Of a DNA stretch of 64,000 nucleotides, positions 27,001-36,530 are shown piece after piece. Under the pieces are notes generated by a model. The model was not told where the DNA came from, did no database searches, and was given only the letters and a program-made list of their open reading frames with translations. The translations under genes were made by a program, and so were the position numbers. This stretch comes from a virus. The stretch is taken from IMG/VR virus record IMGVR_UViG_3300022916_000007, positions 28,740 through 92,739 of that record; one strand, written 5' to 3'. How positions within the stretch are numbered: position 1 is the first letter of the stretch; the number at the start of each line of letters is the position of its first letter.

Positions 27001-27733
27001 CCTTGTTTGTTGTACCATTAAAACCATAATCATAAACATCAATTGGAAAGTCAGAAATATTTTCATTGTTAATTTCAGGATGATTCCAACCATATTCAAT
27101 TATAAAATAAGTACCATATTGTGGGTTAAATAAGGCAGTTAACTCCCTCAACTTGCTCTTATCGTGTATATATAAATTTAAACTAATTTCCTCAGAAAAA
27201 GCCACTGCGCCTGGAGCTTGTACAATCTTAACTGTCATGTCCTTTATGCTAAAAATTGGCTTAAACTTATTATAATAATTGCCCCTAGCTGCAAATGCTT
27301 TGTTAGTGTTGTTTAGGGTCACTGGCATTGTATATGCTTCAATGCCAATTCCTTCCCAAGCACCACTCTTAAAATCTGCACTAGTTGCACCATAACTACT
27401 GGGTCCATTTAAATTAACAATGTCATCAAACACCAACTTGTCAAGACTGACAACAGAAGGGCCAATAGCCCTAAAATTAATAAACGGTTTTGCTAAAGCC
27501 CAATTAATTGTTGGAATATAATTAAAAAATACATCTAAGACATCACTTTGTAAATATGACCAATTATCTGCATATGCAAATTCCAACGGAGTGCTTTGTT
27601 GCTCACCATCGTCTGCTTCAATATTTTCAGATATTCTTATAATTTGTTTTTCTACACTACTACCAACGTTTTTTGGTATTTTAACCACTTCGTTACTAAG
27701 TAAAACAAAGGTGCTTTCTGTCTTTTTTGCCAT
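24086..27733 (-). CDS. large baseplate/tail structural protein
   Basis: 1215 residues, downstream in the baseplate operon. The region about 155-300 (FSIKDMTVKIVQAPGA, a beta strand series, FIIEYGWNHPE, then SSVFILENFDISLDETGTT) resembles the domain of T4-like baseplate proteins that carries the LEWGWS-type motif. Much of the rest is coiled or unique. It lies directly below the gp53-like gene. Exact equivalent in T4 not identified. Confidence 0.75.
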   Translation of the reverse strand: MAKKTESTFVLLSNEVVKIPKNVGSSVEKQIIRISENIEADDGEQQSTPLEFAYADNWSYLQSDVLDVFFNYIPTINWALAKPFINFRAIGPSVVSLDKLVFDDIVNLNGPSSYGATSADFKSGAWEGIGIEAYTMPVTLNNTNKAFAARGNYYNKFKPIFSIKDMTVKIVQAPGAVAFSEEISLNLYIHDKSKLRELTALFNPQYGTYFIIEYGWNHPEINNENISDFPIDVYDYGFNGTTNKVEKKDIKFKSVASFLNGLKKSSVFILENFDISLDETGTTTANLSLVSIAGNVFSAETGLINVNFQKSLSEYVLYRKRLTRMASRYENNPQLFGRKKIVKRLRDSISILNGEDAYGVDRRKVKEPLQVRGSAKAEVEKRINKLFSAKENEKRLASFRKLGETTDKIYSEKLLVPNVISKGAKKKFKGFSSVNITSESSGNDYSYLSYALSSLFKFVENDIKNVVRGADVGLHGKVVKDLNIVYFTFNNYCGNMSGKNIGSFVIDKKKFVDAIFEVVSSKPSYNINFNDMKNIFKNMVSNKKNINYGLQKFYDHITDKPVDNPNLQEQYNGFIKQSGGQFIVPKIRFLLRSTKTTIKKEETVKHFLFIYDEANFESSESSFNTKQFEDLMDGTIRGQVSGDVEKYNLEVTKRKIRDEIKMPYVIPGTERSPIKKIGAKTETNDLMGAIYLEQNTDPNPIITNRLVNQLDELPIDYVPMELSMDMAGYPLLEPQKKMFIDFKTGTNIDSIYSVGEITHKISADNFTTNCTLYPLQSYLKYRTAADIRSEFIDLTEESVTRAPSVSDGYDLDAAEKIYERYRDVAWSLINQDFIRLFIMRYYAKTIERETYRSKRNRKKILVNNKLEWSHGIGDTSIFEFYKLMALAELDYFKLRMHEKLYYEKLIEPKSFTYILPDDINRNMKSIRDSLDSLGFLSESSFFYSWFLTNINNDSKGKKVNISDLEREYKTLLFGEGDDDKGVFDILGVENKYPFIGSFTNNKAYPPNNIDPKALWKYSDKKLDRVLSYYQWTENFDVKLKPNQINKALFAGGAPGQFKLNDALFDKEINNAFLNDELSFIALATKKDVEIESLNVGFDKLKEKYERKMLRLAQLQDVFAPFAPDQIKEKSTLSSRKYFARVLIKSGQQTGFAPIDVDVKGTNRGNAANRAKTNEKVLGVINKNKKLISSIEVWLYNKKEDRASSKDPNSKKVFKV

Positions 27734-27736
27734 TTT

Positions 27737-28042
27737 TTACTCTTTGAAATATAATAAAACATCATCAATATTATCTGGAACCTGTAAGATAGTTCCAGGA
27801 GGCACTTGTGGAATAAACCCAATTTTATTACACAATGCTAAAATCCAAAAATATTCACCATCGCCAAATTCTTTAAAAGCAATATGATCCAAACGATCTC
27901 CAGGCCTAACAATAACCTCATGAGTCTTTATCTTGTTATTTTCAATCATATCATATATAAAACTATAATCATCAAAAGACTCATAAAATGATCCAAAAAT
28001 ACCATTAAGAGGCCAATTATTTGCGTATCTAGAAATAGCCAT
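27737..28042 (-). CDS. baseplate wedge protein, T4 gp53-like (LysM-type)
   Basis: 101 residues: RPGDRLDHIAFKEFGDGEYFW followed by ILALCNKIGFIP and VPPGTILQVPDNIDD. This is the LysM-like fold of gp53/tail protein X, which links baseplate wedges. It sits between two giant baseplate genes, 3 bases above the next start. Length and motif are typical. Confidence 0.85.
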   Translation of the reverse strand: MAISRYANNWPLNGIFGSFYESFDDYSFIYDMIENNKIKTHEVIVRPGDRLDHIAFKEFGDGEYFWILALCNKIGFIPQVPPGTILQVPDNIDDVLLYFKE

Positions 28043-28049
28043 ATATTAA

Positions 28050-31000
28050 TTAGCTCCCCTTTTTCAAAAGTTCATCCAAAGTGTCTGTTGAGGCCTCATA
28101 ATTTGAATCAGTAGGCCAGCCAATCATATTTTTCCTAAATAATGGTGCCCTATTAAACCCATCAAAGTCAAGCCCTGGCTGAATGTCGTGTATTGCTGTA
28201 AATGCAACTGTCACTGCTAAATATTGAGGCATTACATACCCTGGGGCAGTCTCCCAAGTAACATTTGTAATATCAAAGTCTAACGATGTTATATAACCAG
28301 CTAAACCTTTTCCACCATAATTTTTAAAGTTAGCATGAACCCTTTGAAGCTTGGTATCATCATCACCTTGCTTGCCAACAATTCTTTCAGCATCCTTGTA
28401 ACTGTAGTTTGTTGTAATATAATCACCAACCCTTAACCTAATTATCGGATCTGCTATAGGCAACTGCGAAAATGGGATAGTTTGATCTTTAATGTTTTTT
28501 TCCCCAGCATTATATTGATGATATACAAAAGTAACTAACTTGTTTATTTTATCGTACATATAATCCATATCTTTAGGGCTCATCGCCGCAACTATAAAAC
28601 TTAATGCTAATGTCCTCCCAGTGCCTGCAAGGTTAGGAACTACATCTGAGCGTCCATAAAATGATTCTGCGCTCCAGGAAGGAGAAAATGATTGGCCTAA
28701 ATTAGTTAAAAATGCATGAAAAGATATAACTTCATTAGTTCTTAAATCATGAAAATAAAACGGACAATATTCAGCCTCTAATAGATTCTCCACCTTAACA
28801 ACTGTTTCTAATGGTATTCTTTCAATTTTATTTTTTATAATAAATTGATTTTCTTTATTATTAAGCAGTACATCTTTTCCACCAATATTATTTCCATAAA
28901 TAATTGAACTTAAATTTGAAACACTTGTCTCATTTTTAGCAACATGTTTAACAACCATTCTTTTAGCCTTAGTATGGACTGGATTTTCCTCTATTACAAT
29001 AGACAACTTCGGTTCCAAATCATCTCTAAACTCAGTAAATGATAACGTTCCATCATCAAGCAAACTATCTAAATATGGAACCTGAACCACTGGCAACCAA
29101 GTCTCACCCATCAAAAAGCCTGCACCAGATGAAATTCTTAAAGGATTAAATATCTTTCCTTTCCCTGGCGCAAACGCAGCAGGGGATGGAATCCATGATA
29201 AAACTGATGGCCCTGCTCTCAATGTAATGTCTGCCACACTTCTTTTTGCAAACGAACTATTATCTTCTAACCCTATTGCGGCTAAAGCACTTGCTAGTCC
29301 ACCACCCGAAGTTTCTTCATCAATATTTCTAACATTTGGGTTCATAGCAGTTAGCAATAAATTATTTAAAACCCATTTAAGGATTTTTACACCACCTGTT
29401 CTATTATATTCCCTAGCTATACCATTGAAAAAGTTTATATATGGATTCTCTAATGAGCCAAACGAGTCAATTGACTTGCCAACTAAAGATAAGGCCCCAA
29501 ACACACCAAAAAATGAAGCCTCAAGAGCCTCTACAACATCTTCACCAAAATTACTTTGCCCCATCCTCCTTGCAGCAAACACCCGATCAGGTGTGTAAAA
29601 TTGGCCCCATGTTTTATTTGTACCATTAGACATTGTATGGTTGACATTATTATCAATATCAAATATACTGACAAGATTAGTTAAACTTCCATCATTAGTT
29701 TTGTTCTGTTGTTCTTTAACTAGCTTATTTCCCAAAGCTTTCAAACTATCCCATGAAAACATCTTGCCTGAGCTAAAGTATTTTGATCCATCTATTCTAG
29801 GCGGATCTCCAGCACTTGGGTTCCATAACTTTTCTTTGCTAGCCTCAAAATCTTGAAAAGTACTCTCATCTATATAACCTTCTTTTTTGAACTTTGTTGT
29901 GCTAGAGTCAAATGTCTTTGGCCCGAACCTATTCTCATTAAAAGCATTTGATAATCTTTGTATACCATATTTTTTATAATTAGAATAGCCAGCCTTCCCT
30001 TTAATAAATTCTGGATCTACTCCAGCACCAGGACTGTCAGAGTTGTTGTGTCCAGCAATTTTACTTGCAGCGACACCTTCACCCTTACTAAACTCATCAT
30101 AAACCCCACCCTCACCATCAGATCTAAATTGCTCAGGTTTAAACATATATGCATTATAACTTTTACCCTTAGCTTTTGTTTGTAAGATTTCATTACCAAC
30201 AGTGACAGATAAAATTTTCGTACCATATGTTGTTTTTAACTCTAGGTCAACTGTAGTTAACCCTGAATTTTTAAAATAAGCCTCTAAAACTTTATTATTA
30301 ATCTCCTTGAAATGTTCCCCTAAAACACCCTTGTATTGACCTTCAAAAGATTTGGGATTTGATGATGCTTCACCATTAATAACAGTTGCGTTAGGGTTAA
30401 CATTAAACTTCAACAACTTGTCAAGATAGCTATTTAAGTTGCCAACTAGACCAATTAACTTTTTATTCCTACTTAAAACTTCACCAAAAACACTTAGACC
30501 GCTGAGCTTATTTACCTTTGCACCATCAATAAAAAACCCAAGAACAGAATTGGGTATTGTACCATCTTCTGCAAATATATTATCGGGAGAATATATTGAT
30601 TTTCTATTTAAGCTACCATGAGCATTAGGATTTGCTGAAAATACCTTAAACACCTCAAACAAACTAGTGTCTAATGTCTTAGTTAATTCCACAAGAGGAT
30701 CTTTAGTTGCAGGCAAGTTGATTAAAATAGAACTATTGACGGAGTTAGCATATGTGCCCATTGTCATCTTTAAAGAGGAAAATTTGGGCGGATTAGAACT
30801 TTGAGGAACACCGCCATATTGTTCAACTTCTTCTATAGTCTTACCAGGACTTCCACCAGTTTTTGGAGAATATCCAGGTAAATCATTTGGCAATACATGC
30901 TTAGCGCCTGCCCAAGACGGTCCCTCTAAAATATCTCTAATAACATCTTCAGCATTATAACTTGGTGAATATGGGACGCTAGTTAATTCATGAGCAGGAC

Positions 31001-31169
31001 CAATTTTTAAAGTACTGCCAAAATTAAGAACAGATTTATCTTTTGGTAAATTTTTAGTGTTGTTATCCTCTTTTACCAAAACATCACTAGCCATATTTTG
31101 ACTGTCAAACCTATTCTTTTTAATAAGCCTGCCCAAAGTCTCTCTTCCCCTTTTTTCCAAATCTGACAT
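28050..31169 (-). CDS. large baseplate structural protein
   Basis: 1039 residues. The C-terminal 270 contain FLTNLGQSFSPSWSAESFYG, ALSFIVAAMSPKDMDYMYDK, PIIRLRVGDYI and a final ITSLDFDITNVTW...YLAVTVAFTAIHD. This pattern recurs in baseplate/tail-tube-initiator-type proteins of T4-like marine phages. The N-terminal 700 residues are low-complexity and unique. Its start overlaps the tape measure stop by one base. Role in baseplate or tube initiation is inference. Confidence 0.75.
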   Translation of the reverse strand: MSDLEKRGRETLGRLIKKNRFDSQNMASDVLVKEDNNTKNLPKDKSVLNFGSTLKIGPAHELTSVPYSPSYNAEDVIRDILEGPSWAGAKHVLPNDLPGYSPKTGGSPGKTIEEVEQYGGVPQSSNPPKFSSLKMTMGTYANSVNSSILINLPATKDPLVELTKTLDTSLFEVFKVFSANPNAHGSLNRKSIYSPDNIFAEDGTIPNSVLGFFIDGAKVNKLSGLSVFGEVLSRNKKLIGLVGNLNSYLDKLLKFNVNPNATVINGEASSNPKSFEGQYKGVLGEHFKEINNKVLEAYFKNSGLTTVDLELKTTYGTKILSVTVGNEILQTKAKGKSYNAYMFKPEQFRSDGEGGVYDEFSKGEGVAASKIAGHNNSDSPGAGVDPEFIKGKAGYSNYKKYGIQRLSNAFNENRFGPKTFDSSTTKFKKEGYIDESTFQDFEASKEKLWNPSAGDPPRIDGSKYFSSGKMFSWDSLKALGNKLVKEQQNKTNDGSLTNLVSIFDIDNNVNHTMSNGTNKTWGQFYTPDRVFAARRMGQSNFGEDVVEALEASFFGVFGALSLVGKSIDSFGSLENPYINFFNGIAREYNRTGGVKILKWVLNNLLLTAMNPNVRNIDEETSGGGLASALAAIGLEDNSSFAKRSVADITLRAGPSVLSWIPSPAAFAPGKGKIFNPLRISSGAGFLMGETWLPVVQVPYLDSLLDDGTLSFTEFRDDLEPKLSIVIEENPVHTKAKRMVVKHVAKNETSVSNLSSIIYGNNIGGKDVLLNNKENQFIIKNKIERIPLETVVKVENLLEAEYCPFYFHDLRTNEVISFHAFLTNLGQSFSPSWSAESFYGRSDVVPNLAGTGRTLALSFIVAAMSPKDMDYMYDKINKLVTFVYHQYNAGEKNIKDQTIPFSQLPIADPIIRLRVGDYITTNYSYKDAERIVGKQGDDDTKLQRVHANFKNYGGKGLAGYITSLDFDITNVTWETAPGYVMPQYLAVTVAFTAIHDIQPGLDFDGFNRAPLFRKNMIGWPTDSNYEASTDTLDELLKKGS

Positions 31170-34100
31170 TAATTACTTCTCCCAGACGCTCTTGGGCTAG
31201 TCACCTCTTTTGCCACCTTCTCAATAAAGTCATTAAACTTCTCATTTCCAATATACAATGAAACATTAACCTCTGGTGACACTTTAGCAACATTGATGCT
31301 TGTTGAAGATCCCGCACTAATCTTATTAATTGAATCATCTGCAACATGTACTTCTGCATACTCTGGAAGTTTAATCTTCAAAAACTCATCACTATCAATA
31401 ACCTTTCCGAAAAGCTGCTCCAACCCAGGATCATGAGCGAAAATACCACTTTCAGCCACTGCATTTTGTGACATTTTTGTCAATGCTTGATTGGTTTCTT
31501 TTTGGGCAACTTCTTTCTGTGCGTCTGTAAATGCTTGTTTCTCATACTCTTTCCTAGTTTTTGGATCATATAACTTAACAAGTTCGCTCATACTTTTTAA
31601 TTGTTTCTCTTGGATATCTTCCATGTCCTTACCGCTTGTCTTATATTGCCTTTCTTTCTCGGCCAAAGCATTAATAATTTTACCTGCCTGCACGCCTCGG
31701 TCGTTTATTTTTTTCTGGGCCTCAAGTATATTCTTATATTGTGGCGCATTTCTATCGCCCACCGCAATCCTTTTCTTTAAATAGCCTGACAACTCTAATT
31801 CTGGAACTTTTTTAACTAAGGTTTGAACTGCCTCGGGTAAATTTTTTATCTCACCCCTAAATCTTGCATGTAAATATTGCATATCGTCGAGAAAATTCTC
31901 TGTATCTTTTTTTCGCTTTATAGATAGCTCTACAATATCCTGCTCTAGCTTAGCTCTGTTTTTTAGCCCAACCTCTACTTTTAAAGCCGCCCTATCAACC
32001 TCCATTTTCTTCGCAATTATTTCAGTCTCAAGACGTTTGGCAGCAACAAGCATGGCTGAAGCAACCCTAGACGCCTGTTCAACTACTGTTTTATCTTTCA
32101 AAGCCTCCTCATCGCCCTTCAATGCCGCCATTAACTTACCCAAACTGCCATCATTAGTGTTGCCTGATAACTCTTTTACCTTTTTCAACAATTGCAATTT
32201 AACGGCGTCACTTAACCCGCTCAGATCATCTCCAGCTTTTTTTATACTAGCTACCATGTAATCTGTATGGGCCTTTTCTAAATTATATGACTTTGTTGCT
32301 TGACCTAACTCTGAATTTAAAAGCTTCATTTTGTCAATATTTGCATTAATAACTTTATTTTGTTCATCAAAATACACCTTTAATGATGACACAATTCCCT
32401 TTATACCTTTTCTTAGTTTCTCTTCACCAGTTTCCAAAGAATAAATAAACCCCGTAAGTGCCCCCACCGCACCACCAACAGCTATGCCCATCGGACCAAA
32501 CATACTCCCAACCATGGCACCACTCAAAGCACCACCACCAATTCCAGATACAGCAGCCCCAGTAGAGCCTGCACCAAAGGCAGCACGACCTGAATATGCG
32601 CCCAAAGCACCAACACCAGCCCCCGCAAGTTTGCCAAGAGCACCCGCACCACCAGTCTTGCCAATACCCCCTATCGCAGCAGATAACAAACCAGGGCCAA
32701 CCGTTCCGACAAGCATACCAGCAATAACCTTATCCCCATTATCTTTCCACCAATCTACAATCCACTTTTTCATATTTTTTAATAAATCATGAATACCATT
32801 TTTTATTTTATCATACTTAGACTGTAATCCATCTAAAATGCCGTCTACAAATGGTGATATGTTTTCATGCCATATTTTCATCCCCGCCGCAAACATTAAC
32901 TCCCAATTATCAATAGCAATTTTTTTAAGCTTTCCCCACATTCTCCAAAACCAATCACTTAAACTTTCCCATAATGTTTTTAATGGCTTTTCTAAGTCTT
33001 TCCAAACATCTGAAAACGCTGCTACAATTGGCTTAGTCCATTCCATTCCAGGAGCAAACTTTGATACCCTTGCCGGATCATTAATCAACTCAACAATTGT
33101 TACTATCATATTACCAATTATTCGTATTACAGCACCACTAATTTGTCCAAACAAGGTTAAGAATACCTTTTTAAGCCCAACCAATGCTGCTTCTATATCT
33201 AAGCCCCCAGCTTTAAAAATACTAATAATTTTATCCCAAAATGTTCCAAAGGCATTAGGTGCGTTTTTTTCAATGTCTTTAAATAAATTCTCTAATGTTT
33301 TTTGTAATTCCTCACCTTTTTCTGTAAATATTTCAAAAAACCTAGAAGTTTGTGCAGCAAATCCTTCAGCCGCATCTGAATGTTCTAGGAACTCTTTTGT
33401 TGCCAGTTTGGTTATTTTATATACCTTTCTTAATCCCACAGTTAAATCCGCCGTCAAGCCCGTTTGTCTTGCCCACACTTTTGTTCCCCTTTCGAAACCT
33501 TTTGTCATTGCATCCCAAATGCCAGTAAATTGATGGCCAGATTTTACTAGCCTTTCAATCTCTTCCTTAAGTTCACTCACCCTTTGTTTATCAGTCTTCT
33601 TTTTAGCCTGAGATTTATCTAGTTGTTTATTAATCTCTTCAATAGATTTACCTTGGTTTCTAGTGGAAAACGCTGCTTTTGCAGTTGCCTCATCTAACCC
33701 AGTTGTTTGAGCTAATAACATAATTTGTCTTCTAGACATTGTTTCAGTTGATCTTCCTAACCTAGAGAACTCTTTTCTTATTGTTTCAATACGTTTTGTT
33801 GGATCTTCCTCTTTCATCATTCGTAATGAGTCAATTTGTACACCAAAAGCTCTCGACAACATAGCCACGTTCTTTGATGCATCTTTGAAGGTATCAAAAG
33901 CCTTAACAATACCAGCAACTTTCTTAATTTCAAGGCCCAAAGACCTCGTTCTCATCGCTGCTGCTGCCATTTGTTTTGTAGTAAGGCCTCCCCAAGAGGC
34001 AATATCAACCTTCATTTCACCAATATCTTTAGCGATCAATTTGGCACTAACATTAAAGGCTTTCGCTAAGGCTTGTGCTGAGTCATGAATATCTCTTAAA

Positions 34101-35599
34101 ATACCTAACATTGGCTTACCACTAGCCAAAGACTCTCTTGCTATTTCTTGCATAGCCTCTGCACTTAACGTTAACCCCTTGTTAAACAACATCAATAATT
34201 TTTGAGAGTTTGGATCAGCAAGTTGACCCATAATAGCCTCAACAGTTGGGCCTAAATTCTTAACTAACTCAGCAGCAAGGGCAAGAACTTCCCCTCTAAA
34301 ATATCTAAATTGTCTAAATGCTGACTTAGATGCTTTTGCCATGTTAATAGCAAACCTTGCGACACCCCTTTCTAAATTACCATATTCAGCACGAAGCTTT
34401 TCTAATTCTTGTCTCCACTGAGAAACACCTGAGTACATTTCTGTTGCAGTATTCCAGAAAAATACCATTAACTTAACTGTAGATGACAATATCAAGTTTA
34501 TTATATTAAGAACTGTTTCCATCGAAGCTTTTATTATGTTTGCAGCCGATTTAAAGGCAGTTGCCAATAAATTACCAACAGTATCAGCAATGCTTTTTAA
34601 AATATTTTGTAAGCTTTCAAATGGTGAAGTAATAACAGATAATAAATTACTCAAAACATCGCTAACAAAGCTATGCATATGAGAAAACACATCCTCAATT
34701 GCCATAAATACTTCTTTGAATATAGTTTCAGTTAAATTGCCAAACTCCTTTAAAATATCTGGTATTATTGGGAATTGACCTAAAAATATATCAATCATCT
34801 GGCCCATAAAGTTTTTAATAGAACCATATAAACCAATAACAGCATGTTTTAACACATCATACATAGCTTTCATTGGCTCTGCAAACGAACTATAAATAAC
34901 CTTCCCCACAGACTCAAACCCCACACCAACTGTTTTTAATGCATCTCCTAAAATATCTAAAGCAGTTGTAAAGCCTGCTAAGACAACAGATACCCCAATT
35001 TCAAAAACTTTAAACACGCCCTTGGCAACAAACCATAAGCCCTTTAAAGCTGCCGTATACAATTTAATCTGTGCTTTGCCAACCAACATAACCTTTTGGG
35101 TGAGTGTTAGGTTTTTCCACAACAAATGATAAGATTTAATTAAACCTTTTACTGAATGCCACCATTGTTTATGTACAGGAATAAGATCGCCACTAACTTC
35201 ACCCAAAGACTTGATATAGTCTATCTGATCGTTTAAAGCTCTGTTCAATGTTTCCTCTGATAAACCAAACTTTTCTGATGTTTTTCGCATTCTTTCACGA
35301 ATATTCATAATACGTTCAACAGAGTTCATTAACTCTTTGTTATCTTTTTGCTCTCGCTCTGCTAGTTTATGAAGAGCATCCCTATTTACTTCTTCTGACT
35401 TTGCCTGAGATCCTAAAGCACCCTCTGTATCCTTTGCTGCGTCTGCCAACTCTTTTTGCATACCGACCTGTTTACCTACTACATCATTAAACCTATCAAA
35501 ATTACTAGACAGCTTTTCAATAACAGCAGACAATTGTTTTGTCATTTCTATCTGAGCACTGGAAATAGATTTTGTTTGTCCTTTTACGGTTCTAGCCAA
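31169..35599 (-). CDS. tail tape measure protein
   Basis: 1476 residues, the longest gene here. Long coiled-coil N-terminus (about 1-135), several amphipathic and hydrophobic helical stretches (150-400), and a glycine/alanine-rich membrane-like segment (about 930-1050, with AAIGGIGKTGGAGALG and AVGGAVGALTGFIYSL). The C-terminus is helical. Size, composition and position in the baseplate operon identify the protein that sets tail length and helps DNA passage through the host membrane. The length implies a long tail. Confidence 0.9.
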   Translation of the reverse strand: MARTVKGQTKSISSAQIEMTKQLSAVIEKLSSNFDRFNDVVGKQVGMQKELADAAKDTEGALGSQAKSEEVNRDALHKLAEREQKDNKELMNSVERIMNIRERMRKTSEKFGLSEETLNRALNDQIDYIKSLGEVSGDLIPVHKQWWHSVKGLIKSYHLLWKNLTLTQKVMLVGKAQIKLYTAALKGLWFVAKGVFKVFEIGVSVVLAGFTTALDILGDALKTVGVGFESVGKVIYSSFAEPMKAMYDVLKHAVIGLYGSIKNFMGQMIDIFLGQFPIIPDILKEFGNLTETIFKEVFMAIEDVFSHMHSFVSDVLSNLLSVITSPFESLQNILKSIADTVGNLLATAFKSAANIIKASMETVLNIINLILSSTVKLMVFFWNTATEMYSGVSQWRQELEKLRAEYGNLERGVARFAINMAKASKSAFRQFRYFRGEVLALAAELVKNLGPTVEAIMGQLADPNSQKLLMLFNKGLTLSAEAMQEIARESLASGKPMLGILRDIHDSAQALAKAFNVSAKLIAKDIGEMKVDIASWGGLTTKQMAAAAMRTRSLGLEIKKVAGIVKAFDTFKDASKNVAMLSRAFGVQIDSLRMMKEEDPTKRIETIRKEFSRLGRSTETMSRRQIMLLAQTTGLDEATAKAAFSTRNQGKSIEEINKQLDKSQAKKKTDKQRVSELKEEIERLVKSGHQFTGIWDAMTKGFERGTKVWARQTGLTADLTVGLRKVYKITKLATKEFLEHSDAAEGFAAQTSRFFEIFTEKGEELQKTLENLFKDIEKNAPNAFGTFWDKIISIFKAGGLDIEAALVGLKKVFLTLFGQISGAVIRIIGNMIVTIVELINDPARVSKFAPGMEWTKPIVAAFSDVWKDLEKPLKTLWESLSDWFWRMWGKLKKIAIDNWELMFAAGMKIWHENISPFVDGILDGLQSKYDKIKNGIHDLLKNMKKWIVDWWKDNGDKVIAGMLVGTVGPGLLSAAIGGIGKTGGAGALGKLAGAGVGALGAYSGRAAFGAGSTGAAVSGIGGGALSGAMVGSMFGPMGIAVGGAVGALTGFIYSLETGEEKLRKGIKGIVSSLKVYFDEQNKVINANIDKMKLLNSELGQATKSYNLEKAHTDYMVASIKKAGDDLSGLSDAVKLQLLKKVKELSGNTNDGSLGKLMAALKGDEEALKDKTVVEQASRVASAMLVAAKRLETEIIAKKMEVDRAALKVEVGLKNRAKLEQDIVELSIKRKKDTENFLDDMQYLHARFRGEIKNLPEAVQTLVKKVPELELSGYLKKRIAVGDRNAPQYKNILEAQKKINDRGVQAGKIINALAEKERQYKTSGKDMEDIQEKQLKSMSELVKLYDPKTRKEYEKQAFTDAQKEVAQKETNQALTKMSQNAVAESGIFAHDPGLEQLFGKVIDSDEFLKIKLPEYAEVHVADDSINKISAGSSTSINVAKVSPEVNVSLYIGNEKFNDFIEKVAKEVTSPRASGRSN

Positions 35600-35622
35600 C
35601 TATAAAAACTCCCATAATATAT

Positions 35623-35934
35623 TTACAATAATTTTTTGCCAACAATTAATTCAATCTGCTCTAAATCTTGAAGCGTATCATTTTCAACAAACGATGCCAA
35701 CATTTCTTTCTTTTTTGGATCTGCGTCAAACTCTTCTTTTGACTCAACCAAAACCTTTGCAAACTCTTCAACATCTTTTGATTCACCAAATATTTTGGTA
35801 TATACCTTTTTTCCCAAATAATAACCAGCTAAAGCACCAACAAATCCAGCAATATATTTTGCAACCTCTTCCAAGGTTCCATTTTTTATCTCACTTAAAT
35901 TGAAAACTTTATATCCATCAACATTATCACTCAT
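35623..35934 (-). CDS. small protein with hydrophobic glycine-zipper segment, upstream of tape measure
   Basis: 103 residues. IAGFVGALAGYYLGKKVYT forms one hydrophobic glycine-zipper helix, with acidic helices on both sides. It is the first gene of the tape-measure/baseplate operon. Membrane insertion or chaperoning of the tape measure are both possible; family not recognised. Confidence 0.6.
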   Translation of the reverse strand: MSDNVDGYKVFNLSEIKNGTLEEVAKYIAGFVGALAGYYLGKKVYTKIFGESKDVEEFAKVLVESKEEFDADPKKKEMLASFVENDTLQDLEQIELIVGKKLL

Positions 35935-35971
35935 ATCATTATGCTCCCAATTATTCTATACAAACCACACC

Positions 35972-35979
35972 TATAAATA
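35972..35979 (+). promoter_or_regulatory. T4-like late promoter TATAAATA for the plus-strand island
   Basis: A perfect TATAAATA sits in the intergenic region about 110 bases above the ATG at 36088, reading toward the three plus-strand genes. T4 late promoters consist of exactly this box. A TATAAT at 36051-36056 without a good -35 is a second, weaker candidate. In an AT-rich genome the match alone is weak; intergenic position and direction support it. Confidence 0.45.
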
Positions 35980-36087
35980 TATTTGAATAATAGTATTTTC
36001 TTGTTTTTTTATTAAAATATTTTACAAAAAAAACTCTTACATGTAATAATTATAATACAAGTTTCTTTTATTAAACAGGAGAAGAAA

Positions 36088-36432
36088 ATGAAACTAACAG
36101 AAACTAAACTTAAAAAAATCATAAAGGAAGAAATAAAAAGCATATTAGAGAGTTGGATTGATCATCCTGCTAGTATACCAAAGCCAAAAGATGTTGAATT
36201 TGGAGATTATGACGCATTAATTAATTGGATTGAAACTAGTGATTTTATGAAACAAGTTGCAGAAAATAGAATGCAAGATAGTCTAAAATATATTAAAGCT
36301 GAAATTGAAAACGTACCTAATTCTCAGTTTATTTCTGGATGGGCGAAAGGTAAAACTGGCGGGAGATGTGAATTTATGATGAACTTTTCTAACAAAAACA
36401 AAAGTAAGCTAGACATAAGCTATAATCATTAA
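36088..36432 (+). CDS. small protein with capsid-targeting-like N-terminus (plus strand)
   Basis: 114 residues. A strongly amphipathic, lysine-rich N-terminal helix opens MKLTETKLKKIIKEEIKSIL and is followed by E-S (ILE at 19-21), matching the [L/I]-x-E site after which T4-type prohead protease cuts. The rest is soluble and ends in a small beta region. Ribosome site CAGGAGAAG. Possibly an internal head protein; function of the body unknown. Confidence 0.65.
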   Translation: MKLTETKLKKIIKEEIKSILESWIDHPASIPKPKDVEFGDYDALINWIETSDFMKQVAENRMQDSLKYIKAEIENVPNSQFISGWAKGKTGGRCEFMMNFSNKNKSKLDISYNH

Positions 36433-36530
36433 ATATATATTTTTTACATACCTATATTAATTTTAACAGAAAAAAAATAACTTAAAGCATATTTAATAAC
36501 ACAAAGTTTTTAAATAAATCGGAGGCTAAA

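Noticed and set aside
32838-33533. Long plus-strand open frame (231 codons) inside the tape measure gene
   Set aside because: It is antisense to a well-supported gene, has no ribosome site, and the translation is low-complexity serine/leucine/asparagine-rich as expected from a complementary frame.
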